Shown: positions 16,032 through 26,903 of the stretch, one piece after another
How the letters are laid out: each line of letters starts with the position of its first letter
Numbering within the stretch: position 1 is the first letter of the stretch
From: Streptomyces sp. NBC_00271
GTDB taxonomy: Bacteria > Actinomycetota > Actinomycetes > Streptomycetales > Streptomycetaceae
NCBI RefSeq assembly: GCF_036178845.1
Contig: NZ_CP108070.1
Span: forward strand, 4,650,001-4,714,000
DNA length: 64,000 bases
Direction: 5' to 3'
The notes under the pieces: model-generated
The model's database searches: none
Seen by the model: the letters and a program-made list of their open reading frames with translations, nothing else
What the model was told of the DNA's origin: nothing
Program-made: the position numbers and the translations under genes

Positions 16032-18685
16032 GCGGCACCTCCGATCAGGGTGAGGAACGCGTCCTCCAGCCGGCGGTGGGGGCCCACCGACCGCACGGGG
16101 ACTTCCAGTCGTACGAGTTCCACGAGCAGGCGTTCGGCGCTGCCGTCCTCGTCGAGGCGGACCAGCAGCCCGCCCTCGGCGGCGACGGCCGAGGCCACGC
16201 CGGGCAGCGCGCCGATCTTCTCGACGACCGGCCCCTCCACGGGCGCGCCCGTACCGACGAGGAGGGTGTCGCCGGAGCCGACGATCTCGCTCACCGGGCC
16301 GGCCTGGATCAGCCGGCCGCGGTCCATGACCACCAGGTCGGTGCAGGACTGCTCGACCTCGGCCAGCAGGTGACTGGAGACGATGACCGTGCGGCCCGCG
16401 GCGGCGTAGCGGATCATGACCTCGCGCATCTCGCGGATCTGGGGCGGGTCCAGACCGTTGGTCGGTTCGTCGAGGATGAGGAGGTCCGGGAGGCCCAGCA
16501 TCGCCTGGGCGATGGCCAGGCGCTGGCGCATGCCCTGGGAGTAGGTGCGGACCGCGCGGGCAAGCGCGTCGCCCAGGCCCGCGATCTCCAGCGCCTCCTC
16601 CATGTGGGCGTCCTCGGCCGGACGGCCCGTCGCCCGCCAGTACAGCTCAAGGTTCTCGCGGCCCGAGAGGTGCGGCAGGAAGCCCGCGCCCTCGACGAAC
16701 GCCCCGACCCGGGAGAGCACCGGGGCGCCGGGCCGGATCGCGTGCCCGAAGACGCGGATCTCGCCGCCGTCGGGCTTGATGAGGCCCATCAGCATGCGCA
16801 GCGTGGTCGTCTTGCCCGCGCCGTTCGGCCCCAGCAGGCCCAGGACCTGGCCCTTCTCCACGCGGAACGACAGGTCCCGTACCGCGTACCGGTCCGCCGA
16901 CTTCGCGTACCGCTTGCTCAGGTCGGTGATCTGGAGCGGGACTTCGGCGAGCTCGGGGTCGGGCGCGACCGGAGCCGTACGACGACGGCCGGTCAGCAGG
17001 AGCGCGGCGGCGGCGAGCGCGCCGGCCAGGGGCAGCCACCCCACCCAGGAGGGCAGCGCGGCGGCGGCGGTCTTCACACCGGGCGCGGTGGGCACGTGCA
17101 GGTCGCTCTTCAGGGAGACGGTGTACGTCGCCGGGGCCGCAGGTGAGGCGTAGCCGAGGTCCGTCGAGGCGAGGACCAGGCGCAGCCGGTGGCCCTTCTG
17201 GACCTCGTGGTCGATCGCGGGCAGCACGATCGTGACGTCCTTGCCCGCCTTGGCGCCGGTCACCCGCACGGGCGCCACCAGCTGCGAGGGCAGTACCGGC
17301 TGGCCGGCGCCCGGCCCGACGTCGTACACCTTCCCGAAGAGGACCGCGTCGTCGGTGCTCGACCGGACGTGGACGGTCACGGTCGGCGACCCGGTGATCC
17401 GCAGGTCGCCGCGGAGCGCCGCGGAGTCGAACCGCGCGTACTGGCCCGGGAAGTCGAGGGACACCCCGAGCCCGAGCGCGGACAGCTGGGACAGGCCGCC
17501 GGTGCCGCCGAGTCCGGGGAGGGCGGAGATCGCGGGCGGGCTCGCGCCCGCGGGGTTCTGGAAGGTCTGCTCGCGTCGGTCCTCGCTCAGCGCGATGGCG
17601 TGCTCGCCGCTCTCCAGGCCGGGGTAGACGTCCGCGCTCGCGCCCCGCAGCTGCGCGGCGCCGTCGGTGGAGTCGATGCCGCCGGTGCGGGTGATGCGGA
17701 AGGCGGGACCGGTGTCGGTGTTCTTGTCGTCCTTCAGATAGCGGTCGAACCAGGAGCCGACACGGGCCTCGACACGGCTCGTCTCCGGGTCGCCGCCGTC
17801 GTGCCCGCCGGCGATCCAGTCGACGTCCACGGGCGCGCCATTGGCCCGGATCGCCTTGGCCATCGCGTCGGCCTGGCCGAGCGGGAAAAGGGAGTCGGTC
17901 TGGCCCTGCAGGATGAGTGTGGGCACCTTGATGCGGTCGCCGACGGCGGACGGTGAGCGTTGCTCCAGCAGGGCGCGCGCCTGGGTGTCCGGCTTCCCCG
18001 ACTCCGCCACCCGGTTGTACATCGCGCACAGCTGCGCCTCGAAGCGGTCGCAGCCGCCGCCGGAGTTGATGAATATGCCGGCCCAGAGCTTCTTGAACAC
18101 GTCGTTCGGGAAGAGGGCGTCCGCCAGGTTCCAGTACGTGATCGAGGGGGCGATCGCGTCGACCCTCTTGTCGTACCCGGCGGCCAGCAGGGAGATCGCT
18201 CCGCCGTACGAGCCTCCGGCGACTCCCACGCGCGGGTCGCCGCTCTTGTCGAGCCGGACCTCGGGCCGCTTGGCCAGCCAGTCGATGAGCTTGGAGACGT
18301 CGGCGACCTCGCCCTTGGGATCGTTCAGCCCGATCTTGCCGGTGGAACGGCCGAAGCCGCGCGCCGACCAGGTCATCACCGCGTACCCGTCGCGGGCCAG
18401 TTGCTCCGCCTCCCGCCGCATGTCGTCCTTGCTGCCGCCGAAGCCGTGCCCGAGGAGCACGGCGGGGCGGCGTCCGGAGCCCGCGGTGAAGAACGACGTG
18501 TCGATGTCGACCCCGGCGCCCGTGGTCATCACACGGTCGGTGCGGTGGAGGGCCGGCCCGTCGTCCGAGGCGACAGCGGTCCACGTACCGGCGCCGGCGA
18601 GCACGACGACGGCGGCCGCGGCGGCGAACCACCGTCGGCGTCCTCGCCGTGCGGGCCCGCGCAGTCGGGGCAGTCGAAGATCCAT
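16028..18685 (-). CDS. Fusion: membrane-anchored S15/CocE-type hydrolase + ABC transporter ATPase
   Basis: An 885-residue fusion. A basic N-terminus and one transmembrane helix (about 18-40) precede an alpha/beta hydrolase of the X-Pro dipeptidyl-peptidase/CocE type. Its nucleophile elbow is GGSYGG (Ser159), with Asp in QGQTDSLFPLGQ and His in GGHDGGDPE, and a PepX-C-like beta domain follows to about 535. A second hydrophobic segment (LPLAGALAAAALLLTG) leads into a complete ABC ATPase: Walker A GPNGAGKT (619-626), signature YSQGMRQRLAIAQ, Walker B LLILDEPTNGLD and the SSHLL switch. The two helices would place the hydrolase outside and the ATPase inside. It is coupled to the permease by ATGA. 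The substrate cannot be told from sequence. Confidence 0.9.
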   Translation of the reverse strand: MDLRLPRLRGPARRGRRRWFAAAAAVVVLAGAGTWTAVASDDGPALHRTDRVMTTGAGVDIDTSFFTAGSGRRPAVLLGHGFGGSKDDMRREAEQLARDGYAVMTWSARGFGRSTGKIGLNDPKGEVADVSKLIDWLAKRPEVRLDKSGDPRVGVAGGSYGGAISLLAAGYDKRVDAIAPSITYWNLADALFPNDVFKKLWAGIFINSGGGCDRFEAQLCAMYNRVAESGKPDTQARALLEQRSPSAVGDRIKVPTLILQGQTDSLFPLGQADAMAKAIRANGAPVDVDWIAGGHDGGDPETSRVEARVGSWFDRYLKDDKNTDTGPAFRITRTGGIDSTDGAAQLRGASADVYPGLESGEHAIALSEDRREQTFQNPAGASPPAISALPGLGGTGGLSQLSALGLGVSLDFPGQYARFDSAALRGDLRITGSPTVTVHVRSSTDDAVLFGKVYDVGPGAGQPVLPSQLVAPVRVTGAKAGKDVTIVLPAIDHEVQKGHRLRLVLASTDLGYASPAAPATYTVSLKSDLHVPTAPGVKTAAAALPSWVGWLPLAGALAAAALLLTGRRRTAPVAPDPELAEVPLQITDLSKRYAKSADRYAVRDLSFRVEKGQVLGLLGPNGAGKTTTLRMLMGLIKPDGGEIRVFGHAIRPGAPVLSRVGAFVEGAGFLPHLSGRENLELYWRATGRPAEDAHMEEALEIAGLGDALARAVRTYSQGMRQRLAIAQAMLGLPDLLILDEPTNGLDPPQIREMREVMIRYAAAGRTVIVSSHLLAEVEQSCTDLVVMDRGRLIQAGPVSEIVGSGDTLLVGTGAPVEGPVVEKIGALPGVASAVAAEGGLLVRLDEDGSAERLLVELVRLEVPVRSVGPHRRLEDAFLTLIGGAA

Positions 18686-18857
18686 GTGTCAACGGTACGG
18701 GCCGCCACCGACAACGAAGGCAGCCACCGGTCTGAACCCGCACCCCTCCTCCGGGCGTACGAGGCCCCTCCCGCATACCGCGCCCGTGGTACGAGCCCTC
18801 TCGGGCATCTTCACGAGCGCGGTGGTGACGTGGGGCTTCGCGTGCACCCCGGAGGGC

Positions 18858-20267
18858 TCAGGCCTGGACGTCCTCCGGGATCGACACCAGCCAGCGGGTC
18901 TCGCGGCGCGGGCGGAGGTAGAAGGCCCAGTAGAGAGTGGCGACGGCTGTGATGCCGCCGGTCCACAGCAGGTACGTCATCTCCTGCTGGCTCAGGATGT
19001 AGGCGAGGACCGCGATGAGGAGCACCGGCATCGCGGGCCACAGCGGCATGCGCCAGGCCGGGGTGTGGCGGTGCTGGCCGCGCCGGGCGAGCAGGGCGGC
19101 GACCGCGACGAGCAGGTACATGGCCGTCACCGAGACGCCCGTGACGCCGTACAGGGTGTCCAGGTTGACGAAGCAGAGGAGGGCACCGGGGACGCCCACC
19201 AGGAGGGTGGCGACCCACGGGGAGCCGAAGCGGCCGAGGCGCGAGAGGCTCTGGTTGACCGGCTCGGGCCAGGCCTTGTCACGGGCGGAGGCGAACAGCA
19301 CCCGGGAGTTCTGGATGACCATGACGATGCCCGCGTTGATGATCGCGAGGGCGACGCAGAGGCTGACGAAGGTGCCGACGGCGGAGTTGGACCATGCCGT
19401 GACCATGCTGCTGATGTCGCCGCCGGTGAGGGTGGACAGGTCCGAGGCGCCCATGGTGATCGCGACGACCGGGACCAGGATGATCACGGTCGAGATGGCG
19501 AGGGTGGCCAGGACCGTACGGGCGACGTTGCGGCGAGGGTTCTCCAGTTCCTCGGAGAGGTAGACCGCGGTCGAGAAGCCCTGGGTGATGAAGAGGGCGA
19601 TCGCGAGCCCCGAGACCACCAGCATGGCCGTCACGGTGTCCGTGTGGCCGCCGGAGCCCGCCACCTGCATCGAGGTGAGGCTGTCCACGCCGCGCCGGCT
19701 GTGCGTGAAGCCCAGCACCGCCACGACGGCCGCCGCGATGACCTCAAGGACGAGGAAGACGCCGGTGATCCAGGCGTTGGCCCTCAGGTCGAGCAGGCCC
19801 GCGAGGGTGGCCAGGAGCATCACGCCCGCGCCCGCCATCGACGGGTTGAGGTGCACGATCGGCGCCAGGTAGTCCGCGGTGCCCATCGCGATCACCGGCG
19901 GCACGATCATCACGACGAGGAGGGAGAGCACGAAGACCAGCCAGCCCGCGAGTCGTCCGGCCATCGTCGACACCATGGCGTACTCGCCGCCCGCGCTGGG
20001 GATGAGGGTGCCCAGCTCCGAGTAGCAGAACGCCACGGCGATACAGAGCAGCGAGCCGATCGCGATGGTGAGCGCGGTCGCCGTGCCGAGGGACGAGAAC
20101 AGGTCGGGCACGACCACGAAGAGCGTGGAGGCGGGCGTCACGCACGAGAGCGTCAGCAAGGTGCCGCCGACGATGCCGATGGAACGCTTGAGCTTTTGGG
20201 GGCTCCCGGAGGCCGTGGGGGCGGCGTCCGGCAGGGCCTGCTCGACAGGGCGAAGCGTGTCGGTCAT
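18858..20267 (-). CDS. APC-family amino acid permease
   Basis: A 469-residue transporter with about 12 hydrophobic segments. The N-terminal IGIVGGTLLTLSCVTPASTL and YSELGTLIPSAGGEYA match the APC superfamily (TM1 unwound Gly-rich stretch and the GGEYA motif), and EELENPRRNVARTVLATLAI is the typical loop after TM6. It imports amino acids or related amines by cation symport; the substrate is not predictable. It stands alone between unrelated operons. Confidence 0.9.
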   Translation of the reverse strand: MTDTLRPVEQALPDAAPTASGSPQKLKRSIGIVGGTLLTLSCVTPASTLFVVVPDLFSSLGTATALTIAIGSLLCIAVAFCYSELGTLIPSAGGEYAMVSTMAGRLAGWLVFVLSLLVVMIVPPVIAMGTADYLAPIVHLNPSMAGAGVMLLATLAGLLDLRANAWITGVFLVLEVIAAAVVAVLGFTHSRRGVDSLTSMQVAGSGGHTDTVTAMLVVSGLAIALFITQGFSTAVYLSEELENPRRNVARTVLATLAISTVIILVPVVAITMGASDLSTLTGGDISSMVTAWSNSAVGTFVSLCVALAIINAGIVMVIQNSRVLFASARDKAWPEPVNQSLSRLGRFGSPWVATLLVGVPGALLCFVNLDTLYGVTGVSVTAMYLLVAVAALLARRGQHRHTPAWRMPLWPAMPVLLIAVLAYILSQQEMTYLLWTGGITAVATLYWAFYLRPRRETRWLVSIPEDVQA

Positions 20268-20394
20268 GAAGCGGTTCCGATCGACTTATGCGTCAGAAGA
20301 CGGCTCGTGCGTCAGGTGATTCGGTCGGGAGCGCTATCGCCTCCGGCGGCTCGCGTCGTTCATCTCGTCGTCCGCTCCCGACGTTGATGGAACC

Positions 20395-20416
20395 TTGACG
20401 GAAACCGTTGCGTCAA
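20395..20416. promoter_or_regulatory. Inverted repeat TTGACG-N10-CGTCAA upstream of the permease
   Basis: A perfect 6-bp inverted repeat with a 10-bp spacer lies about 130 bp upstream of the permease start in an AT-richer stretch. Each arm resembles a -35 element. It may be a regulator site. The rest of 20268-20667 shows no gene. Confidence 0.4.
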
Positions 20417-20667
20417 TGGCCGTTTACCTACGGAATCCGCACTGCCAAAGCGACGCACGTCACATCACTTTCCCAGGCCCTGACGCCTACGTGTTGCAAT
20501 CATCAAGACATATCGGAGTGTGACCTTGCTTTCGCAGGCCGCGACAGCAAAACACCTCAGCTATCCGTTTCATCACCTCATGACGAGAACCGCAGTCGAG
20601 GCCTCGAAATTCACCAGGATTGGTCCGCACTCCGGGATGCCCGGCGAACACGGGAGCCGAGCATGGC

Positions 20668-20702
20668 GGTGCCCCGCCCCCCGAGACGGAGGGCGGGGCA
20701 CC
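20668..20702 (-). terminator. Terminator of the inositol operon
   Basis: A 12-bp perfect stem (GGTGCCCCGCCC with GGGCGGGGCACC) and an 11-nt loop lie 10 bp after the iolA stop. Confidence 0.85.
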
Positions 20703-20712
20703 AGGGGGTCAC

Positions 20713-22215
<1,503 letters not shown>

Positions 22216-22229
22216 GGCCAAAAACTCCT

Positions 22230-24113
22230 TCACAGATGGCGGCGTCGGGCGGCGACGTGCCGGTCGTACTCCTCACGTGCCTTGACCGCCGACGATCGGG
22301 TCGCGGTCTCGGCCACAGGTACATCCCACCAGGCTTGGGCCGGGGGCGCGCCCGACACTGTGTCTGCCGTTTCGGTCTCCACGTAGACACATGTGGGAGT
22401 GTCCGCGGCGCGCGCCTCGGCCAGGGCCGCCCGCAGGTCACGGACGGTCTTCGCGCGCAGCACCCGCATACCGAGGCTGGCCGCGTTGGCGGCGAGATCG
22501 ACGGGCAGCGGCGCCCCCGTGTACGTACGGTCCTCGGAGCGGTAGCGGTAGGCGGTGCCGTACCGCTCGGCGCCCACGGACTCGGAGAGGCCGCCGATGG
22601 AGGCGTACCCGTGGTTCTGGAGTATGAGGACCTTGATCGCGACGCCCTCCTGCACGGCGGTGACGATCTCGGTCGGCATCATCAGGTAGGTGCCGTCGCC
22701 GACCAGCGCCCACACGGGCCGGTCGGGGGCCGCCATCCGGACGCCGATCGCGGCCGGGATCTCGTAGCCCATGCACGAGTAGCCGTACTCGACGTGGTAC
22801 TGGTCGCGCGACCGGGCCCGCCACAGTTTGTGCAGGTCACCGGGGAGCGAGCCGGCCGCGTTGATCAGGATGTCGTCCTCGGTGACGAGTTCGTCGAGGA
22901 CGCCGAGGACCTGCGGCTGGGTGGGCCGGATGTCGATGTCCTCGGCCTCGTACGCCGCGTCGACGCGGTACTCCCAGCGCTCCTTGTCGTCCGTGTACTC
23001 GGTGACGTACGCGGGCTCCACGCGGTGTCCGTGCAGCAGCAGCGCCTCGGTGAGGGCTTCGAGGCCGGCCCGCGCGTCCGCGATCAGCGGGATCCCCGAC
23101 AGCTTGTGACCGTCGTACGGCGCGATGTTGAGGTTCAGGAAGCGGACGTTCGAGGCGGTGAAGAGGGTGCCGGAGGCGGTGGTGAAGTCGGTGTAGCGGG
23201 TGCCGACGCCGATCACCAGGTCGGCGGTGCGGGCGAGCTCGTTCGCGGTCGCCGTGCCGGTGTGTCCGACACCGCCGACGTCCTGCGGGTGGTCCCACTT
23301 CAGTGATCCCTTGCCCGCCTGTGTGGAGGCGACGGGGATGCGGGTGGTGGCGGCGAGTTCGGCGAGCACGTCCTCGGCGCGGCTGTGGTGGACCCCGCCG
23401 CCCGCGACGATCAGCGGGCGCCGGGCCTCGCGGATCGCCGTGACGGCGGCGGCCAGCTCGGAGGCGTCGGCCGCCGGACGACGCACGGTCCAGGTCCGCT
23501 CCTGGAAGAACTCCTCCGGCCAGTCGTACGCCTCCGCCTGCACGTCCTGCGGCAGCGCGAGCGTGACGGCGCCGGTCTCGACCGGGTCGGTGAGCACGCG
23601 CATGGCCTGCAGGGCGGCGGGGATCAGCGCCTCGGGCCGGGTGACGCGGTCGAAGTACTTCGACACCGGGCGCAGACAGTCGTTGACCGACACATCGCCC
23701 GCGTAGGGGACTTCGAGCTGCTGGAGGACCGGGTCGGCGGGGCGGGTCGCGAAGATGTCGCCGGGCAGCAGGAGCACCGGGAGGTGGTTGATCGTCGCGA
23801 GCGCGGCGCCGGTGACGAGATTGGTGGCGCCCGGTCCGATGGAGGTGGTCACGGCGTGCGCCGACAGCCGGTTGGACTGGCGTGCGAAGCCGACCGCCGC
23901 GTGCACCATCGACTGCTCGTTACGGCCCTGGTGGTAGGGCATCTCGTCGGCGTACTCGATCAGCGCCTGGCCGAGTCCGGCGACGTTGCCGTGACCGAAA
24001 ATGCCCCAGGTGGCGCCGATCAGCCGCCGCCGCTCGCCGTCCCGCTCCGTGTACTGGGCTGCCAGGAAGCGCACCAGCGCCTGTGCGACCGTCAGCCTCG
24101 TCGTTGAGGTCAT
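22230..24113 (-). CDS. iolD: 3D-(3,5/4)-trihydroxycyclohexane-1,2-dione hydrolase
   Basis: A 627-residue thiamine-diphosphate enzyme that opens the ring of the diketone intermediate to 5-deoxyglucuronate. It shows GIFGHGNVAGLGQALIEY and the ThDP glutamate region near the N-terminus, AVTTSIGPGATNLVTGAA, a central GVGTRYTDFTTASGTLF and a C-terminal GDGTYLMMPTEI diphosphate-binding motif followed by LQNHGYASIGG. The ATG at 24113 overlaps the iolB stop (ATGA). The longer frame read from upstream is only overlap into iolB. Confidence 0.95.
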   Translation of the reverse strand: MTSTTRLTVAQALVRFLAAQYTERDGERRRLIGATWGIFGHGNVAGLGQALIEYADEMPYHQGRNEQSMVHAAVGFARQSNRLSAHAVTTSIGPGATNLVTGAALATINHLPVLLLPGDIFATRPADPVLQQLEVPYAGDVSVNDCLRPVSKYFDRVTRPEALIPAALQAMRVLTDPVETGAVTLALPQDVQAEAYDWPEEFFQERTWTVRRPAADASELAAAVTAIREARRPLIVAGGGVHHSRAEDVLAELAATTRIPVASTQAGKGSLKWDHPQDVGGVGHTGTATANELARTADLVIGVGTRYTDFTTASGTLFTASNVRFLNLNIAPYDGHKLSGIPLIADARAGLEALTEALLLHGHRVEPAYVTEYTDDKERWEYRVDAAYEAEDIDIRPTQPQVLGVLDELVTEDDILINAAGSLPGDLHKLWRARSRDQYHVEYGYSCMGYEIPAAIGVRMAAPDRPVWALVGDGTYLMMPTEIVTAVQEGVAIKVLILQNHGYASIGGLSESVGAERYGTAYRYRSEDRTYTGAPLPVDLAANAASLGMRVLRAKTVRDLRAALAEARAADTPTCVYVETETADTVSGAPPAQAWWDVPVAETATRSSAVKAREEYDRHVAARRRHL

Positions 24114-24970
24114 CGGTATCCCTCTGTGCTCTCTAGATGTCCCGGGTGGAAGCAGATCCGCCACTCCCTCTCCTCGCCCGGTCCGGCCATCACGTTCAGG
24201 TAGTACATGGTGTGGCCGGGCTGCGCGATGGAGGGGCCGTGCCATCCGTCGGGGACGAGGACGGCATCGCCGGTGCGGACCTCGGCGAGGACGTCGGATC
24301 CGCCCTCGCGCGAAGGGAATACGCGCTGATAGCCGAATCCGTTCGGGCCGTCGATCTCGAAGTAGTAGATCTCCTCCAGCTGCGACTCGACACCGGGCCG
24401 GTGCTCGTCGTGCTTGTGCGGTGGATACGAGGACCAGTTGCCGCCGGGGGTGATGACCTCGACGGCGATGAGCTTGTCGCACTCGAAGGCGTCGGCGGAG
24501 GCGAAATTGCGCACCTGACGTGCGCAGTCGCCACTGCCTCGGTCTTCGACGGGGACCTCCGGCGCGGGGCCGTAGCGGGCGGGGAGTCGGCGCTCGCACT
24601 TCGCTCCTGCCAGGGCGAAGCGGCCTCCCGCGCCGGAGGCGATCTGGGCCCGGGCGTCACGGGGCACGTACGCGAAGTCGGAGACCCCCGCGAACACGCT
24701 TTCCCTGCCCAGGATTTGGAACTCTTCGTCCTCTGTGCGCACCGTACAGGCGCCGCCCAGCGGAAGCACGATCCACTCGCTGTCACCGGTGGTGAAGGTG
24801 TGGGTGCCGCCCGGGCCGAGGTCGACCACGCGCAGGCTGCTGTGGGTCCAGCCGGCGTACTTGGGGTCGATGTCGACGGCGTACAGCCCGCCGGCGGTGG
24901 CGCCCTTGGGCACGTACAAACCGTCGCTCCGGGGCACGTCCGTCGTCGAGTGCGTCCTGGCGTCCGTCAT
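24110..24970 (-). CDS. iolB: 5-deoxy-glucuronate isomerase
   Basis: A 286-residue bicupin that converts 5-deoxyglucuronate to 2-deoxy-5-keto-gluconate. Cupin metal ligands are visible in SSYPPHKHDEHRP and QLEEIYYFEI, with a His in DGWHGPS. It starts with GAGGACCC upstream of ATG 24970, 7 bp after the aldolase gene, and overlaps iolD by ATGA, so it is firmly in the operon. Confidence 0.95.
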   Translation of the reverse strand: MTDARTHSTTDVPRSDGLYVPKGATAGGLYAVDIDPKYAGWTHSSLRVVDLGPGGTHTFTTGDSEWIVLPLGGACTVRTEDEEFQILGRESVFAGVSDFAYVPRDARAQIASGAGGRFALAGAKCERRLPARYGPAPEVPVEDRGSGDCARQVRNFASADAFECDKLIAVEVITPGGNWSSYPPHKHDEHRPGVESQLEEIYYFEIDGPNGFGYQRVFPSREGGSDVLAEVRTGDAVLVPDGWHGPSIAQPGHTMYYLNVMAGPGEEREWRICFHPGHLESTEGYR

Positions 24971-24977
24971 CGGGTCC

Positions 24978-25928
24978 TCACAGCAGTCCTACGGCGGTGT
25001 CCACCGCGGCGGTCACGTCCCCGTCGGCCGGGTAGAGCAGCGAGCGGCCGACGACCAGGCCCTGCACGGTGGGCAGTTGGAGCGCGCCGCGCCACTTCTC
25101 GTACGCGCTCTCCTGGTCCTCGCCGACATCCCCGCCGAGCAGTACGGCGGGCAGGGTGGAGGTCTCCATGACCCGGGCCATGTCGTCCGGGTTGTCGGTG
25201 ACGGGGACCTTCAGCCAGGTGTACGCCGAACTGCCGCCCAGACCACTGGCGATGGCGATGGACTTGATGACGGCCTCGGCGCTCAGGTCGTTGACCAGCC
25301 TGCCCCCGGGAGTGCGGCGGCTGAGGAACGGCTCGACGAAGATCGGGAGGTGGCGCTCCGCCATCTCGTCGATCGCGCGGGCGGTGGACTCGAGGGTGTT
25401 GAGCGAGCCCGGATCGTCGTAGTCGATGCGCAGCAGCAGCTTGCCCGCGTCGAAGCCGAGCCGTTCGATGTCCTGCGGACGGTGGCCGGTGAAACGGTCG
25501 TCCAGCTCGTACGAGGCGCCCTGGAGGCCGCCGCGGTTCATCGAGCCGAGGACCACCTTGTGGTCGAGGGCGCCCAGGAGCAGCAGGTCGTCGAGGATGT
25601 CGGCGGTCGCGAGGACGCCGTCGACGCCGGGGCGGGAGAGCGCGAGGCAGAGCCGTTCCAGCAGGTCCGCGCGGTTCGCCATGGCGAACTTGCGGTCGCC
25701 GACGGCGAGCGCCCCGCGGGCCGGATGGTCCGCGGCGATGATCATCAACCGCCCGTTGTCGCCCACGAGGGGGCGGCGGGGGCGGCGCGCGGCGGCCTCG
25801 GCGACGGCTTCGGGGCGGTGGGCGCGGAGCCGGACGAGCTCCGCCGCGTCGACGGTTCGGGGCAGCGGAGAGGGAGCCGGGGGCAGGACGGGGTCTCCCC
25901 CCTCGTGTCCCACGCGTCCCGCCCTCAT
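24978..25928 (-). CDS. Aldolase of the Cgl0159 / deoxyribose-phosphate aldolase type in the iol operon
   Basis: A 316-residue TIM-barrel protein. It contains LMIIAADHPARGALAVGD near the N-terminus, MNRGGLQGASYELDDR, a Lys-containing AVIKSIAIASGLG and a phosphate-site GLVVGRSLLYP. I recognise it as the family annotated Cgl0159-like (beta/alpha)8-fold in corynebacterial inositol clusters. By elimination it should be the 6-phospho-5-dehydro-2-deoxygluconate aldolase step (IolJ role), because no classical iolJ is present. The start is ATG 25928, overlapping the iolC stop as ATGA. The exact reaction is an inference. Confidence 0.82.
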   Translation of the reverse strand: MRAGRVGHEGGDPVLPPAPSPLPRTVDAAELVRLRAHRPEAVAEAAARRPRRPLVGDNGRLMIIAADHPARGALAVGDRKFAMANRADLLERLCLALSRPGVDGVLATADILDDLLLLGALDHKVVLGSMNRGGLQGASYELDDRFTGHRPQDIERLGFDAGKLLLRIDYDDPGSLNTLESTARAIDEMAERHLPIFVEPFLSRRTPGGRLVNDLSAEAVIKSIAIASGLGGSSAYTWLKVPVTDNPDDMARVMETSTLPAVLLGGDVGEDQESAYEKWRGALQLPTVQGLVVGRSLLYPADGDVTAAVDTAVGLL

Positions 25929-26875
25929 CGGACCGCTCCCGCCGTGAGCGCGTCCTCGACCTCTTCGGGGGTCGGCATCGCGGAGGAGCACTCCAGCCGG
26001 GAGGCGACGATGGCACCGGCCGCGTTGGCGTGCCGCATGATCCGCTCCAGGTCCCAGCCGGCGAGCAGGCCGTGACAGAGGGAACCGCCGAACGCGTCAC
26101 CGGCGCCGAGGCCGTTGAGGACCGTCACCGGGAGCGGCGGGACCTCGGCCGACGTGCCGTCGCGGTGGACGGCGAGGACGCCCTTGGGGCCCTGTTTGAC
26201 GACGGCGAGTTCGACGCCCGCCTCGAGGAGGGCCGCGGCCGCCGCGTGCGGTTCGCGGACGCCGGTGGCGATCTCGACCTCGTCGAGGTTGCCGACGGCG
26301 ACGGTGGTGTGGCGCAGGGCCTCGGCGTAGAACGGGCGGGCGGACTCAGGGTCCTTCCAGAACATGGGCCGCCAATCGAGGTCGAAGACCGTCGTGGCGG
26401 ACTTGGCGCGGTGGGCGAGCGCGGCGAGCGTCGCCGTCCGGCTGGGCTCCTCGCTCAGGCCGGTCCCGGTCACCCAGAAGATGCGCGCCTCACGGACGGC
26501 GTCCAGGTCGAGGTCATGCGCGTCGATCTCCAGGTCCGGGGCCTTGGGCTGCCGGTAGAAGTACAGCGGGAAGTCGTCGGGCGGGAAGATCTCGCAGAAC
26601 GTCACCGGGGTGGGCAGCCCGGTGACCGGGGTGACCCAGCGGTCGTCCACGCCGAAGCCGCGCAGTGCCTCGTGGAGGTACGCGCCGAAGGGGTCGTCAC
26701 CGGTGCGCGTGATCACCGCCGTACGCCGTCCGAGCCGGGACGCGGCCACCGCGACGTTCGTCGCCGAGCCGCCCAGGAACTTCCCGAAGGACGTCACCTG
26801 CGCCAGCGGGACCCCCGTCTGCAACGGGTAGAGGTCCACACCGATCCGCCCCATGGTGATCAGGTCGTACGCCAT
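25925..26875 (-). CDS. iolC: 5-dehydro-2-deoxygluconokinase
   Basis: A 316-residue PfkB-family sugar kinase, the first gene of the operon. It starts YDLITMGRIGVDLYPLQTGV, which is distinctive for IolC, has the FLGGSATNVAVAASRLG substrate motif and the C-terminal NGLGAGDAFGGSLCHGL anion-hole motif with the catalytic Asp. GAAGGGAA precedes the ATG. The product is the substrate of the coupled downstream aldolase. Confidence 0.95.
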   Translation of the reverse strand: MAYDLITMGRIGVDLYPLQTGVPLAQVTSFGKFLGGSATNVAVAASRLGRRTAVITRTGDDPFGAYLHEALRGFGVDDRWVTPVTGLPTPVTFCEIFPPDDFPLYFYRQPKAPDLEIDAHDLDLDAVREARIFWVTGTGLSEEPSRTATLAALAHRAKSATTVFDLDWRPMFWKDPESARPFYAEALRHTTVAVGNLDEVEIATGVREPHAAAAALLEAGVELAVVKQGPKGVLAVHRDGTSAEVPPLPVTVLNGLGAGDAFGGSLCHGLLAGWDLERIMRHANAAGAIVASRLECSSAMPTPEEVEDALTAGAVR

Positions 26876-26903
26876 CGAGTTCCCTTCGCTTCGGCTCCCC
26901 CAA

